A DNA stretch of 64,000 bases from Hominenteromicrobium mulieris. Lineage in GTDB: Bacteria > Bacillota > Clostridia > Oscillospirales > Acutalibacteraceae. The notes under the pieces were generated by a model that saw only the letters and a program-made list of their open reading frames with translations, was not told the origin of the DNA and ran no database searches. This document shows positions 17,701 through 25,700 of this stretch, one piece after another. Position 1 is the first letter of the stretch, and every line of letters begins with the position of its first letter. The translations under genes were made by a program, and so were the position numbers. Location of the stretch: assembly GCA_021029595.1 (NCBI GenBank), contig JAJJOY010000003.1, forward strand, positions 683,302-747,301. The letters run 5' to 3'.

Positions 17701-18957
17701 GCAGCAGACGGTTCCGTGATCCCGGCAGACGGGCTTCTGGAGATCGTTTCTGTGAATGAGAACGGCCAGGCCGTTTGCAGCACCGACCTGCCTTTCGGCA
17801 GCTTCTACCTGAAGGAGCTTTCCACTGACAGCCATTACCTGCTGAATGGCGAAACCTTCCCGTTCACCTTTGAGTACGGCGGGCCTTCTGTTGCCGTGGT
17901 AGAGATTTCCGCTAATGATGGCGAGGCTGTCACAAACGAGCTGATCCGCGGCGAAATCAAGGGCCTCAAAACCGATGAGAACGGCACGGGCCTGGGCGGG
18001 GCTGTAATCGGTCTGTTTAAGTCCGATGAAACCGAGTTTACCGCCGAAAACGCCCTTGCCACCACTACCTCAGCGGACGACGGCAGCTTTTCTTTCACCA
18101 ATGTGCCTTACGGTGATTGGGTGCTGAAAGAACTGGAAAGCCCGGAAGGGTTCATCCTCTCCGATGAAGTGATTCCCGTTACTGTGGAGGAAGATGGACA
18201 GGTTGTAGAGATTTCCCTTGCCAATGAGCGTGTGTATGGTGATCTGCGGCTCACCAAGGTGGATAAGGATTATCCCGATAACAAATTGACGGGCGCTGAA
18301 TTTGAAGTGTACCGCGATACCAACGGCAACAAAGAGCTGGACGAGGGTGACGAGCTGCTGGGCAAGCTGGAGGAAACCAGCACCGGCATTTACGAGATGT
18401 CCCACATCCTCTACGGCGGCGTGTTCGTAAGGGAAACCAAAGCGCCGGAGGGCTTCCTGCTGGATGAAAACGCCTATTATGTGGAGATCACCGAGAACGG
18501 CAAGATTTACGAGGTAGAGAACGAGGCCGGGATTGGTTTCACCAACATGGCCCAGACTGGCTCCCTGCGGATTGAAAAAACGTCCAGCGACGGCAAGGTG
18601 GAGGGCTTCTCCTTCCGCGTGACCGGGGCCAACGGCTACGACCAGACCTTCAAAACGGATAAAAACGGCGAAATCTTCATCGAGGGCCTGCGCGTAGGCG
18701 ATTACACCGTGTCCGAGGTATCGGATGGGGCCAGCGCCAACTATGTGCTGCCTGCGGATAAAAAGGTGACGATTCTGGCGGATAAGACCACTGTGGCGCA
18801 AATGCACAATGAGCTGCGCGACACCCCGAAAACTGGTGACGACAGCAAGCCGTGGCTGTGGGCGGCCCTGATGGGCGTATCCGCTATGGGCGCTGCCGCC
18901 CTGGGCGTTGCGGCCTATGTGGGCAAGCGCAAAAAGGACAACCATACCGCAAAATAA
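14728..18957 (+). CDS. Thioester and Cna-B repeat surface adhesin, sortase anchored
   Basis: A 1409-residue exported protein. Residues 1-30 form a signal peptide ending AFA. An N-terminal thioester domain is indicated by C87 in YCIEPG and Q162 in ATQLLVWE; such domains bind host surfaces covalently. About ten SpaA/Cna-B type beta modules follow from near residue 340, each beginning with a pattern like LKVTKTSEDG and containing a closing E-rich strand for isopeptide bonds. The C-terminus has the sorting signal DTPKTGDD, a membrane segment and KRKK tail. A sortase B gene lies at 47633. It probably promotes cell contact during mating or host attachment. ATG 14728 has AAGGAGG upstream. Confidence 0.92.
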   Translation: MKALRKPLSLFMAMLMCLGIFAGTGTTAFAAGETMTTYMVEFPRASDPNKAGWGHSAMNFLGGWSTGENNGFTIHTQDSFNGKVIYCIEPGVSVHSGDQFTGRGEDFWDDYPSDLNPTIPPDTIKEYIGRIMTYGWQGNASTSWMTDDPEDASKMAGAIATQLLVWETVVGERDSQFNHVDANAQGKNNIAEYTSPENPLYSEIFSQYSAIESAVKRHTMLPSFFSSTADAGAYELKWDGQQYSLTLTDTNGVLGDYTFTSNITGLNFSVDGNQLTITSSQAIKGSVTVKAEKISAQRSGVVVWTDGIIGGGKQDFATYGETVSDYMVGYLNLEVKTGNMKLVKTSEDGQVAGISFTITGEGYSATKTTNEAGEIDISDLNPGVYTVTEQSIDKYEPQESQRVTIVSGQTATVTFSNVLKRGSLEVTKTSEDGLVEGMTFHLYGTSLSGQPVDEYAVTDGNGVARFENVLIGTGYVLEEVDTPIRYVVPDSQTATIEWNEVTHKSVNNVLKKFRVTVTKSDVETGAPQGDGSLAGATYGLYKGDTLIDSYTTDENGQFTTGYYVCDSDWTIREINPSEGYLLDSSIHKVGAEPELYEIELNDTANDVTEQVIKGDIAIIKHTDDGETQIETPESGAEFQVFLKSAGSYENAKESERDVLVCDENGFAQSKKLPYGTYIVRQTKGWEGRELMDDFEVYIAQDGQTYRYLINNANFESFIKVVKVDAETGVTIPYAGAGFQIYRPDGSKVEMTFTYPTPTTIDTFYTNSEGYLVTPEKLEYGAGYSLVEVQAPYGYVLDSTPVYFDVTEDNSSVEGGVTVIEVTKPNMAQKGIIKVSKTGEVFSSVTENEGVYQPVYEVQGLPGAVFEITALEDVYTLDGTLRYSAGEVVDTITTGEDGTAQSQPLYLGKFQVKEIQFPHGMVDTGENVTNVELVYAGQEVEVTETSASFYNQRQKALVTLDKVLEQDETFGIGMNGEISAVTFGLYAQEDITAADGSVIPADGLLEIVSVNENGQAVCSTDLPFGSFYLKELSTDSHYLLNGETFPFTFEYGGPSVAVVEISANDGEAVTNELIRGEIKGLKTDENGTGLGGAVIGLFKSDETEFTAENALATTTSADDGSFSFTNVPYGDWVLKELESPEGFILSDEVIPVTVEEDGQVVEISLANERVYGDLRLTKVDKDYPDNKLTGAEFEVYRDTNGNKELDEGDELLGKLEETSTGIYEMSHILYGGVFVRETKAPEGFLLDENAYYVEITENGKIYEVENEAGIGFTNMAQTGSLRIEKTSSDGKVEGFSFRVTGANGYDQTFKTDKNGEIFIEGLRVGDYTVSEVSDGASANYVLPADKKVTILADKTTVAQMHNELRDTPKTGDDSKPWLWAALMGVSAMGAAALGVAAYVGKRKKDNHTAK

Positions 18958-18992
18958 CGGCGGTTTGAATCTGTGTAAGGAGGAATGATTTT

Positions 18993-19082
18993 ATGGAACT
19001 GAAAGCGATTATTGCCATTGCGCTGGTGGTATTCATCATCGGCGGCCTGATTTTCCTGAAAGTCAGAAGCCGGAAGAAGTAA
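18993..19082 (+). CDS. 29-residue single-pass membrane peptide
   Basis: MELKAIIAIALVVFIIGGLI is followed by FLKVRSRKK and a stop: one hydrophobic segment with a basic C-terminal tail. AAGGAGG lies at good distance upstream. It sits between the adhesin gene and the terminator at 19090, so it is probably cotranscribed with the adhesin. Function is unknown; it is recognised by start signals and composition only. Confidence 0.6.
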   Translation: MELKAIIAIALVVFIIGGLIFLKVRSRKK

Positions 19083-19089
19083 CCAGCCA

Positions 19090-19118
19090 GGGGCGGCCAT
19101 GCGGGGCCGCCCCTTTTA
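19090..19118 (+). terminator. Terminator after adhesin operon
   Basis: GGGGCGGCC (19090-19098) and GGCCGCCCC (19105-19113) are perfect complements, followed by TTTT. Confidence 0.75.
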
Positions 19119-19146
19119 CATACCAAAAAAGAAAGGAGCTTTGCAG

Positions 19147-19389
19147 ATGAGAGAACGATTTGAACAACGGCTGTTCCGCATCTTTGCCCAGGCTGGTTAC
19201 TCCCCGGTGCAGCTTCTCACCATCACCCCGGAGGAGATGGTGGAGGTCCCCGGCATTACCGTTCCCAACATCCGGGCGGTGCTGTGCGTCCAGAACAAGG
19301 TGCTGGCAGACCGGAATAAAGTCCGCAGCGGCAGGCTGGTGGAGGAATTGCTGAAAGAAGCTGAAGAAAGCAGGTGTTGCCATGAATGA
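19147..19389 (+). CDS. Conserved ICE protein, 80 residues, HhH-like
   Basis: A small protein starting MRERFEQRLFRIFAQAGYSP. The middle part (LLTITPEEMVEVPGITVPNI) resembles a helix-hairpin-helix DNA-binding turn with a PGI core, as in RNA polymerase alpha C-terminal domains, but I cannot confirm it. AAAGGAG precedes ATG 19147. It heads a long run of overlapping genes (19147-22696), its own end overlapping the next start by eight bases. Confidence 0.65.
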   Translation: MRERFEQRLFRIFAQAGYSPVQLLTITPEEMVEVPGITVPNIRAVLCVQNKVLADRNKVRSGRLVEELLKEAEESRCCHE

Positions 19390-19621
19390 ACTGCACCTGC
19401 TGGACATACTGGCGGCTCGGCATGGCTGTTTCATCTCCGACTTAAATCTTTCGCCTATCCTGCGGCGGGCGGCCCTTTTGGACCTGTGCAGGATGGATGA
19501 GAACAGCTACCCGCTGTCTCAATGGCAGGACACGGTGCGCTACCTTACCGGGGATGAACGGGATTTTGCCAGTGTAAAGGAAATCAAAGTATTTATTAAA
19601 CAGGAATTGGAGGCAGAGTGA
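19382..19621 (+). CDS. Conserved ICE protein of unknown function, 79 residues
   Basis: A small soluble protein (MNELHLLDILAARHGCFISD at the start) with no motif I recognise. The start overlaps the previous gene and the stop overlaps the next ATG as TGATG, so it is translationally coupled on both sides. The position, between the adhesin and the large helicase, is where this ICE family carries small accessory proteins. Confidence 0.7.
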   Translation: MNELHLLDILAARHGCFISDLNLSPILRRAALLDLCRMDENSYPLSQWQDTVRYLTGDERDFASVKEIKVFIKQELEAE

Positions 19622-20244
19622 TGAACGATGATTCCACAGAAAAACGCATGGCCGGTGATTATGAGATTATCCAGGCGGTGCAGATTGGCGACCGCGAGGT
19701 TGTCCTGGGGGAAAATCCGCAGGATGAAACCGGCATGAAGTATATGTGCGCCTTTTGTCGGCAAAACGCCTTATTTGCAGAATACAGCGAAGTGATGGCC
19801 AGTGATGATTTCCCGGAGATTGTGGAGCTGTTCGGCCAGCGGGTTGCCGAGCAAGCGCAGAAAACCCACATAGAACTCAATAAGCCCCGCATACAGGGCA
19901 TAGACGACCGCCCCATTACAGCGGAGGGCTGCATCCCCATTTCCTATGAGGATGATCTGCACGGGAAAATCGTGGTGATAAAGCCGGAGGTGCTGCGCCG
20001 GGAATACCGCAGGGCCACTCGCCAGCTCAAGCTCTGTATGGGAGGCTTTGGGGCTTCCCCGCACAGCAGGGGGTCAGCCTGTTACTGCGTTGACCTTTAT
20101 ACTGGAAAAGAAAGCCGCTATGAGCGCATGGACGTGCTGGGAACGATACAGCCGGAGGACCTTCCCGGCTGGGCCAAGCATGGCCTTACTGCGATTCAGC
20201 AGGAACAGGCCAAAAAGAAAACCGCAAAGGAGCGTGAGCGATGA
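19621..20244 (+). CDS. Conserved ICE protein, paralogue of the next gene
   Basis: A 207-residue soluble protein. The start DYEIIQAVQIGDREVVLGEN resembles GYIITDSCHVGDSEFVLGVH in the next gene product, so the two are likely paralogues. A middle part (REYRRATRQLKLCMGGFG, then SACYCVDLYTG) contains several cysteines. No enzyme motif is evident. GTG 19618 is an alternative start three bases earlier. Coupled to its neighbours by ATGA and TGATG overlaps. Confidence 0.7.
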   Translation: MNDDSTEKRMAGDYEIIQAVQIGDREVVLGENPQDETGMKYMCAFCRQNALFAEYSEVMASDDFPEIVELFGQRVAEQAQKTHIELNKPRIQGIDDRPITAEGCIPISYEDDLHGKIVVIKPEVLRREYRRATRQLKLCMGGFGASPHSRGSACYCVDLYTGKESRYERMDVLGTIQPEDLPGWAKHGLTAIQQEQAKKKTAKERER

Positions 20245-20879
20245 TGGATTACAGAGAAAACGCCGGATATATCATTACGGATTCCTGTCATGTGGGCGAC
20301 AGCGAATTTGTCTTGGGTGTTCATTTGACAGCGCCCCAGCAGTTTGTCACCTGGAAATGTAGTAACCGGACGGACTACGATTGGGGCCACTATTTCAGCG
20401 ACCTGTTTTCCGCGCAGAAGGATTTGGTGGCGCGGGCGCAGGAGGAGGTGCAGTGCCTGGAGGAACAGCGGCAAAACACCATTGCGCCGGAGGCCCCGCC
20501 CTATTCCCCATGGGGCAAAGTCCAGGAGTGCGAAACGCTCTGCCCCGGCGTTTATTCCGTTTCTACCCCAGGGCATGGCGGCGTTATGGTGCGGCGGGAG
20601 CTGGCGGAAAAGGTATTCCGAAAAGAAGCGATGGGCTGCGGTTTTATAGCGAGCGGTTATCTTTGCTTTGAGGAAGATAATGACGCGCAGGTGGCTCTCC
20701 GGGAGCTGATGGATAAAAAGATGATCCAGGCTCCGGTGAACGGGCGCTTTGCCCCCGGTGCGTATGAGGCTGTTATCAATAGCAGCGTGCAAATTCACCA
20801 CCCCGAATATTGGCAGGCAAGGGAAAAAGCCATATCGGAGCAAAAACGACAAGCGAAAAAGAAAGGACGTGAGCGATAA
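20241..20879 (+). CDS. Conserved ICE protein of unknown function, 212 residues
   Basis: The N-terminal part is related to the preceding product (both begin with a short I-I-x-x-x-x-V/x-G-D-x-E-x-V-L-G pattern). The middle has a Glu/Gln-rich helix, and the end is strongly basic (KQAKKKGRER). ATG 20241 overlaps the previous stop as ATGATG; ATG 20244 is equally possible. The end overlaps the next gene as TAATG. No function assigned. Confidence 0.7.
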   Translation: MMDYRENAGYIITDSCHVGDSEFVLGVHLTAPQQFVTWKCSNRTDYDWGHYFSDLFSAQKDLVARAQEEVQCLEEQRQNTIAPEAPPYSPWGKVQECETLCPGVYSVSTPGHGGVMVRRELAEKVFRKEAMGCGFIASGYLCFEEDNDAQVALRELMDKKMIQAPVNGRFAPGAYEAVINSSVQIHHPEYWQAREKAISEQKRQAKKKGRER

Positions 20880-21835
20880 TGGAACTGACAATTACCAGCA
20901 TGACCCCGGCGGATCGCCTGTATGCGTACAACCAGAGCAGCCAGCTTGAAGGGCAAACCGGCTGTATCGGCCATCTGCGCGGGGATTTTGGCGCTGGAAA
21001 AGAGTTTTACACTTCCTGGTTCGACCATCGGAGGGAATACAAGACGGACGAGTTTAAGGCGGAGCTTGATGAGGTGGTCAACACTCTGCGGGAGAAGAAT
21101 GGGCTGCTCTGTACCCGTGACAGCATGACCAGGTTTTGCTATCAGAACCCGGAGGCTGAGTTTGAGGGAAACTACTGCGCCGAGTATGGTTTTAAGGTGC
21201 AGACGCCGCAGCACACCTATATGCTCCGGTGCAATCCCAATTATGGAGACTACAACTTTTACCTCTACGCCTACGTTTCCCGATTCCTGGAACACCACAT
21301 GGAAAAGGCCAAACAGGGTATCCGGTTTATCACGCCCGGCTACAAGGAGCTGTTCCGCATTCCCGACGGCGACCACATCCGCATTTTCACTGGCGGCGGA
21401 GAAACCCGCGACCGCACCTGCCGGGTCATCGACGAAACCCATTTTGAAACCAGCGGCGGGTATTCCAGCGCCCTGTATCATATCTGCGAATTTGCGGAGC
21501 GATTGGAGCAAACTCACGGGAGCGTGATCCCGCTGCGTTCTTCTCTGCCGGTGCAGTGTTTTAGTGTACTGCCCTCATCCGGGGAGCTGATTCTTCTGAC
21601 CAGGGGCGAAAAAGGCTACAGCCCTTGCTATGATTTTTCAACTCCTGACGCTCAACAGAACCGAGAGTTTGCAGACGACCGCAATGTGAAGAATGGCGTT
21701 ACCAAAGCACAGGAGGCCGCCATGCTTGCCGGCTCCATGCTTGGCTGGCAGACTCCCGCCGCCGATCCCAGAAACTATGACGAGCAGGGGCAGCCTATCA
21801 AGCCCAGGCAGAAAGACCGGGGTGAAGCCCGATGA
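20879..21835 (+). CDS. Large-polyvalent-protein-like domain protein (LPD-type)
   Basis: A 318-residue protein. The first 150 residues (MTPADRLYAYNQSSQLEGQT, later GLLCTRDSMTRFC and NYGDYNFYLYAYV) resemble the LPD-type domains found in phage and ICE polyvalent proteins; the exact LPD class is uncertain. The C-terminal tail is basic and low in complexity. Probably delivered or used with the other helicase-region proteins, but no catalytic motif is seen. Coupled to both neighbours. Confidence 0.65.
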   Translation: MELTITSMTPADRLYAYNQSSQLEGQTGCIGHLRGDFGAGKEFYTSWFDHRREYKTDEFKAELDEVVNTLREKNGLLCTRDSMTRFCYQNPEAEFEGNYCAEYGFKVQTPQHTYMLRCNPNYGDYNFYLYAYVSRFLEHHMEKAKQGIRFITPGYKELFRIPDGDHIRIFTGGGETRDRTCRVIDETHFETSGGYSSALYHICEFAERLEQTHGSVIPLRSSLPVQCFSVLPSSGELILLTRGEKGYSPCYDFSTPDAQQNREFADDRNVKNGVTKAQEAAMLAGSMLGWQTPAADPRNYDEQGQPIKPRQKDRGEAR

Positions 21836-22377
21836 AGGAGGAAAGACACGTTATCTGGAGCAATTATGGCCTGGACTATGAGGATTGGAGGGATGACCTG
21901 GAGGCGGACTACCCGGATTTATCCGAAGATGAGCGCATTTCCCTGATGTATGAGATCAATGGGGATTACCTGGATGATGAACGCGCCAACCTCAATGTGC
22001 AGCTCTCCCAACCGATTTTAGTCGTAGGCGACCTGGGCCTGTGGAATGGTCGGCGCATGGGATATAAGGAAATCCCCAGCGGCAATATCCGGGACTGCCT
22101 GTATTCCGATACGGATTATTCCACCTGGTATGTGGACCGGCTGGGTGATCTGCGGTGCGACGCCATCCACCATGATGGCACGAACTTTTATCTTTACCGC
22201 GTTTACAAGGACAGCGCCAGCCCTTCTCAAATTGAACTGCTGAAAGAAAAACTATATCGCGGCATTGCAACCCGCGCCGATATTACGAGAGTGACCCGCA
22301 GGCTGGGCGACGACATCGCCAAAGTCTACGGGTTTTCCATTCCCCGGCAGCGGCAGGCCGTCGCCATGGAAAGATGA
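21832..22377 (+). CDS. Conserved ICE protein of unknown function, 181 residues
   Basis: A protein with an acidic N-terminus (YEDWRDDLEADYPDLSEDER) and a mixed middle domain (LVVGDLGLWNGRRMGYKEIP, then CDAIHHDGTNFYLYRVYK). The His-His-Asp-Gly-Thr strand pattern is common in these ICE accessory proteins. No motif shows activity. The ATGA overlap couples it to the preceding gene. Confidence 0.68.
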   Translation: MKEERHVIWSNYGLDYEDWRDDLEADYPDLSEDERISLMYEINGDYLDDERANLNVQLSQPILVVGDLGLWNGRRMGYKEIPSGNIRDCLYSDTDYSTWYVDRLGDLRCDAIHHDGTNFYLYRVYKDSASPSQIELLKEKLYRGIATRADITRVTRRLGDDIAKVYGFSIPRQRQAVAMER

Positions 22378-22387
22378 GGTGATAAAA

Positions 22388-22696
22388 ATGGCGTCTTTAC
22401 CGCCCGTAAAACTGGATACGCATGAGGACTGGTTCAACTTGCTGATGACGGTTCTCCATCAGCAGGCGGAACAGAACCCCTATGAAGAATACCGGGAGAT
22501 GGCTCAAAAGCTGATCGACCAGTTTATGCGCTATGGGAGGCCCTTTGTTGACAGTGACCATGCGCCCTGCGTGGCGCTTCGGATGTACCCGAAGGAGGCC
22601 GGAAATACCATCTGGCTGTTGCTGCTCTCCCTGTGCAATCAATATGACCCTGATAAGGATTACAGCGCAGAACTGAAAGCTGCGAAAAAAGAATAA
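22388..22696 (+). CDS. Small ICE protein upstream of the giant helicase
   Basis: A 102-residue protein starting MASLPPVKLDTHEDWFNLLM. ATG 22388 is chosen because GAGGTG lies six bases upstream; GTG 22379 is the alternative. It contains mostly helical sequence and one hydrophobic stretch (IWLLLLSLCNQYD). No known function. It ends 18 bases before the large helicase gene and may be coupled to it. Confidence 0.65.
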   Translation: MASLPPVKLDTHEDWFNLLMTVLHQQAEQNPYEEYREMAQKLIDQFMRYGRPFVDSDHAPCVALRMYPKEAGNTIWLLLLSLCNQYDPDKDYSAELKAAKKE

Positions 22697-22714
22697 GAAA
22701 AGGAGGGGCAACCG

Positions 22715-25700
22715 ATGGCGATACGATATAAAGCCTTGACGGAGCTGTACCAGGAAACGCAGCGCAGCGTGACAGCTCCTGACCAGTGGCGGGCGTTTCT
22801 GGCTTCTGCCTGCCGCAACTACCGGCTTTCTTTCGATGAACAACTGCTTGTCTACGCCCAGCGCCCAGACGCCACCGCCGTCCTGGAGATCGAGCGATGG
22901 AACCGGCAATTTGGGCGCTGGGTAAACCGGGGCGCAAACGGCATTGCCGTTTTTGACGGTGAACACAATGGAAAACCCCGACTGAAATACTACTTTGATA
23001 TTTCCGATACCCATGAGGCCCGGTTCCCCCGCCCCGTCCCCCTTTGGACGGTGCGGGAGGAATATGCGCCGGACATCATTGAAACGCTGGAAAACAGCTT
23101 TGGAGAGCTGGAGCGCAAGGAGGATTTGGGTGAAGCACTGCTCTCTGCGGCAAAGAACGCCGTGGAGGACAATATGCCCGACTACCTGGCAGAATTGAAA
23201 ACCCTCACGGAAGGCAGCTTTCTGGAAGAACTGGATGAGCTGAACCTGGAAGTGGAATACCGCAGGGCGGTGCAAAACAGCATTGGATATATGCTGCTGG
23301 TGCGCTGCGGCCTTGACCCGTCTGAATATTTTGAGGACATGGATTTCCGGGATGTGACGGACTTTAACACCCCGCAGACGTTGAACGCTTTAGGCGTGGC
23401 CACCGGGGACATCTCCCAGATGTGCCTTTCCGCCATTTCCCGCACGGTTCTTGCCCTGCAAAGACAGCCCCAAAAAGAAAATCGCACATTTGAACCCCAG
23501 CAGAAAAACCAGTATGCTGTAACTGAACAGGAAAACACACAGCTGGAAAGGAGTTTTGAATATGACCGAGATCACTTACACCAGGCAGGGCGACTACAAT
23601 CTGCCGAACCTTCTGCCGCCCCAGGAGGAGCCGGTTCCCCATGGGAAATACGCATTGCTTCGGAAGAAATTCCTCAAGGAGCACCGCAGGGTGACGTACA
23701 CCAACCTGCTGACCAGCGGCAAGCTGAACAGCCATCTGGCGGAGATCCAGCAGACCGCCCAGCGCCGGATGGAGCAGATCGTGGCGCAGATGGCCAAGAA
23801 CCAGGGCGTGACAGAGGAACTGAAAGCCAGCGACCAGATGAAGTGGGTGCAGATGATGAGCAACCTGCAGAACGCGGCGGAGGAAACGGTGCTGGCGGAG
23901 CTGATTTACAGCTAATTGATGAACCGGAAGAAAGCGCAGGTGGCGAACAGCTCCCTGCGCTTTTGGATGAAAAGCAGATCATGGCCATCATCGCCAACAA
24001 AGATGATGACCTGAAATATAAGAAAAATCAGATCGAGCTTTTCTTTTCGGTTCACAGCGACGTTCAGGAACGGGCCGACTACCTGAAATCCGCTTATCAG
24101 GACCGGTACACTGAGATCATCGCTGACGGGCAGCGCCTGGGATATAAGCCCCAGGAGAATGGCCTGCTCATGTGGGAAGGCTCTTACCCATCCCGCACCA
24201 GGGAATCTGTATTTTCCTGGGAAGTGGTGGCAGGCTGGACCGCCCAGCTTATTGACAAAAAAGAATACTTCATTCAGACGGACATCCCGCAGCTCCCTAC
24301 CCAAGAGAGCCAGCAGATGTCCCTTTTTGATTTTGCGGCGTTTCAGCAGCCAACCCAGGCCGAGGGTACGGCCAAACCATCCATTTTCCCTCACCCGGCT
24401 CTGCCTCAGCAGGTAATCGACGAGGCGCTGTGCATTGGTGCTAACGACCAGAACAGCCGCCTCATCATCTGCGCCTATTTCAAAAAGGATAAGCCGGACA
24501 ATGCCAGGTTCCTGGCAGAGCACTATGGAGAGAACGGCGCTGGCTTTTATCTGGATGGCCGACAGTATGCCATCTGGTACAACGCCGAGGGAATCCGCAT
24601 TGCCCAGGGCGAAAGCGCCCAGCGTTCCAGCGCCACCCTCATCCCCTGGGAACAGGCGGCGGCCCGTATCCGGGAACTGCTGGACTTGGGCCGATATATG
24701 CCCCAGAGCGAGCTTGACCGGGTGGATGAGTATGAGCGCCAGCAACGGGCCGCGCAGCTATGGTATCTCCGGCAGGATTTTGCAGAAGGCACTGCCGACG
24801 CGGGCTATCTTCCCACGGTGAATACCATTTACGGTAAAAATCATGGGTTTCCAGAGGAAAGCGCCGCCATAAGCGATTTGTTAGGCCATCCGGAGGGGCT
24901 GCAGAACCTGCGGGATGAGCTGGAGCAGTTTGTCCAGGCATACAGAGAGAACCGGGAACTGCTGCGATTCCATTTCCACCGTCCGCAAAAATTGCTGGAG
25001 CAGCTTTCCGACCTGCAGCGGGAACCGCTGCACTTTACCGCCGCCGAAGGGTACGCCCCCCAGCGGCGTTTTTTCATCTCCGGGGACGAGATCGACAACC
25101 TTCTCCGGGGTGGAAAACGCAGCACCGATTACCGGCTGGCCGTGTATTCTTTCTATCGCAACCACACAGAGCGCAAGGAACGGGAGAATTTCTTAAAGCA
25201 CTACCACGGCGAGTACAGCGGCCATTCCAGTGGGAATGACGATGTGACCTACCAGCTCAGTAAAGGCGTTTCTTTCAGCCACGGCAGTATCACCGCCCCC
25301 TACGCCAAGGTGGAGCTGAAATGGAACGCCGTGGAAAAGCGCGTCAGCGCCATGATCGCCCAGGGGCGGTTCCTCACCGATGAGGACCGCGCCGCCATGC
25401 CGCAGTATGAGAAGCACCAGCTTGCCCGGAATATCCGCACTTTCTTTGAAAACGTACCCCAGGAGCAGCCCCACCCCTATCCCTTTGGCTTTGACTATTG
25501 GGACGCGGTGAAGCTCATCGAGCCGCAGCTTGACGACCCGGCCCGTGTGGAAGAAATCTATCAGATGATGGTCCCCATTTGGGAGGCCACCCCGCAGGAT
25601 GACAGGATGTACGCCCTGCGCCAGCAGGCGTTTGAAAACCTCACTGCCTTCCGGCAGGGAACCTTCACGCTCTTTGCAGAGCACAAGGAGCCTGTGGTTC

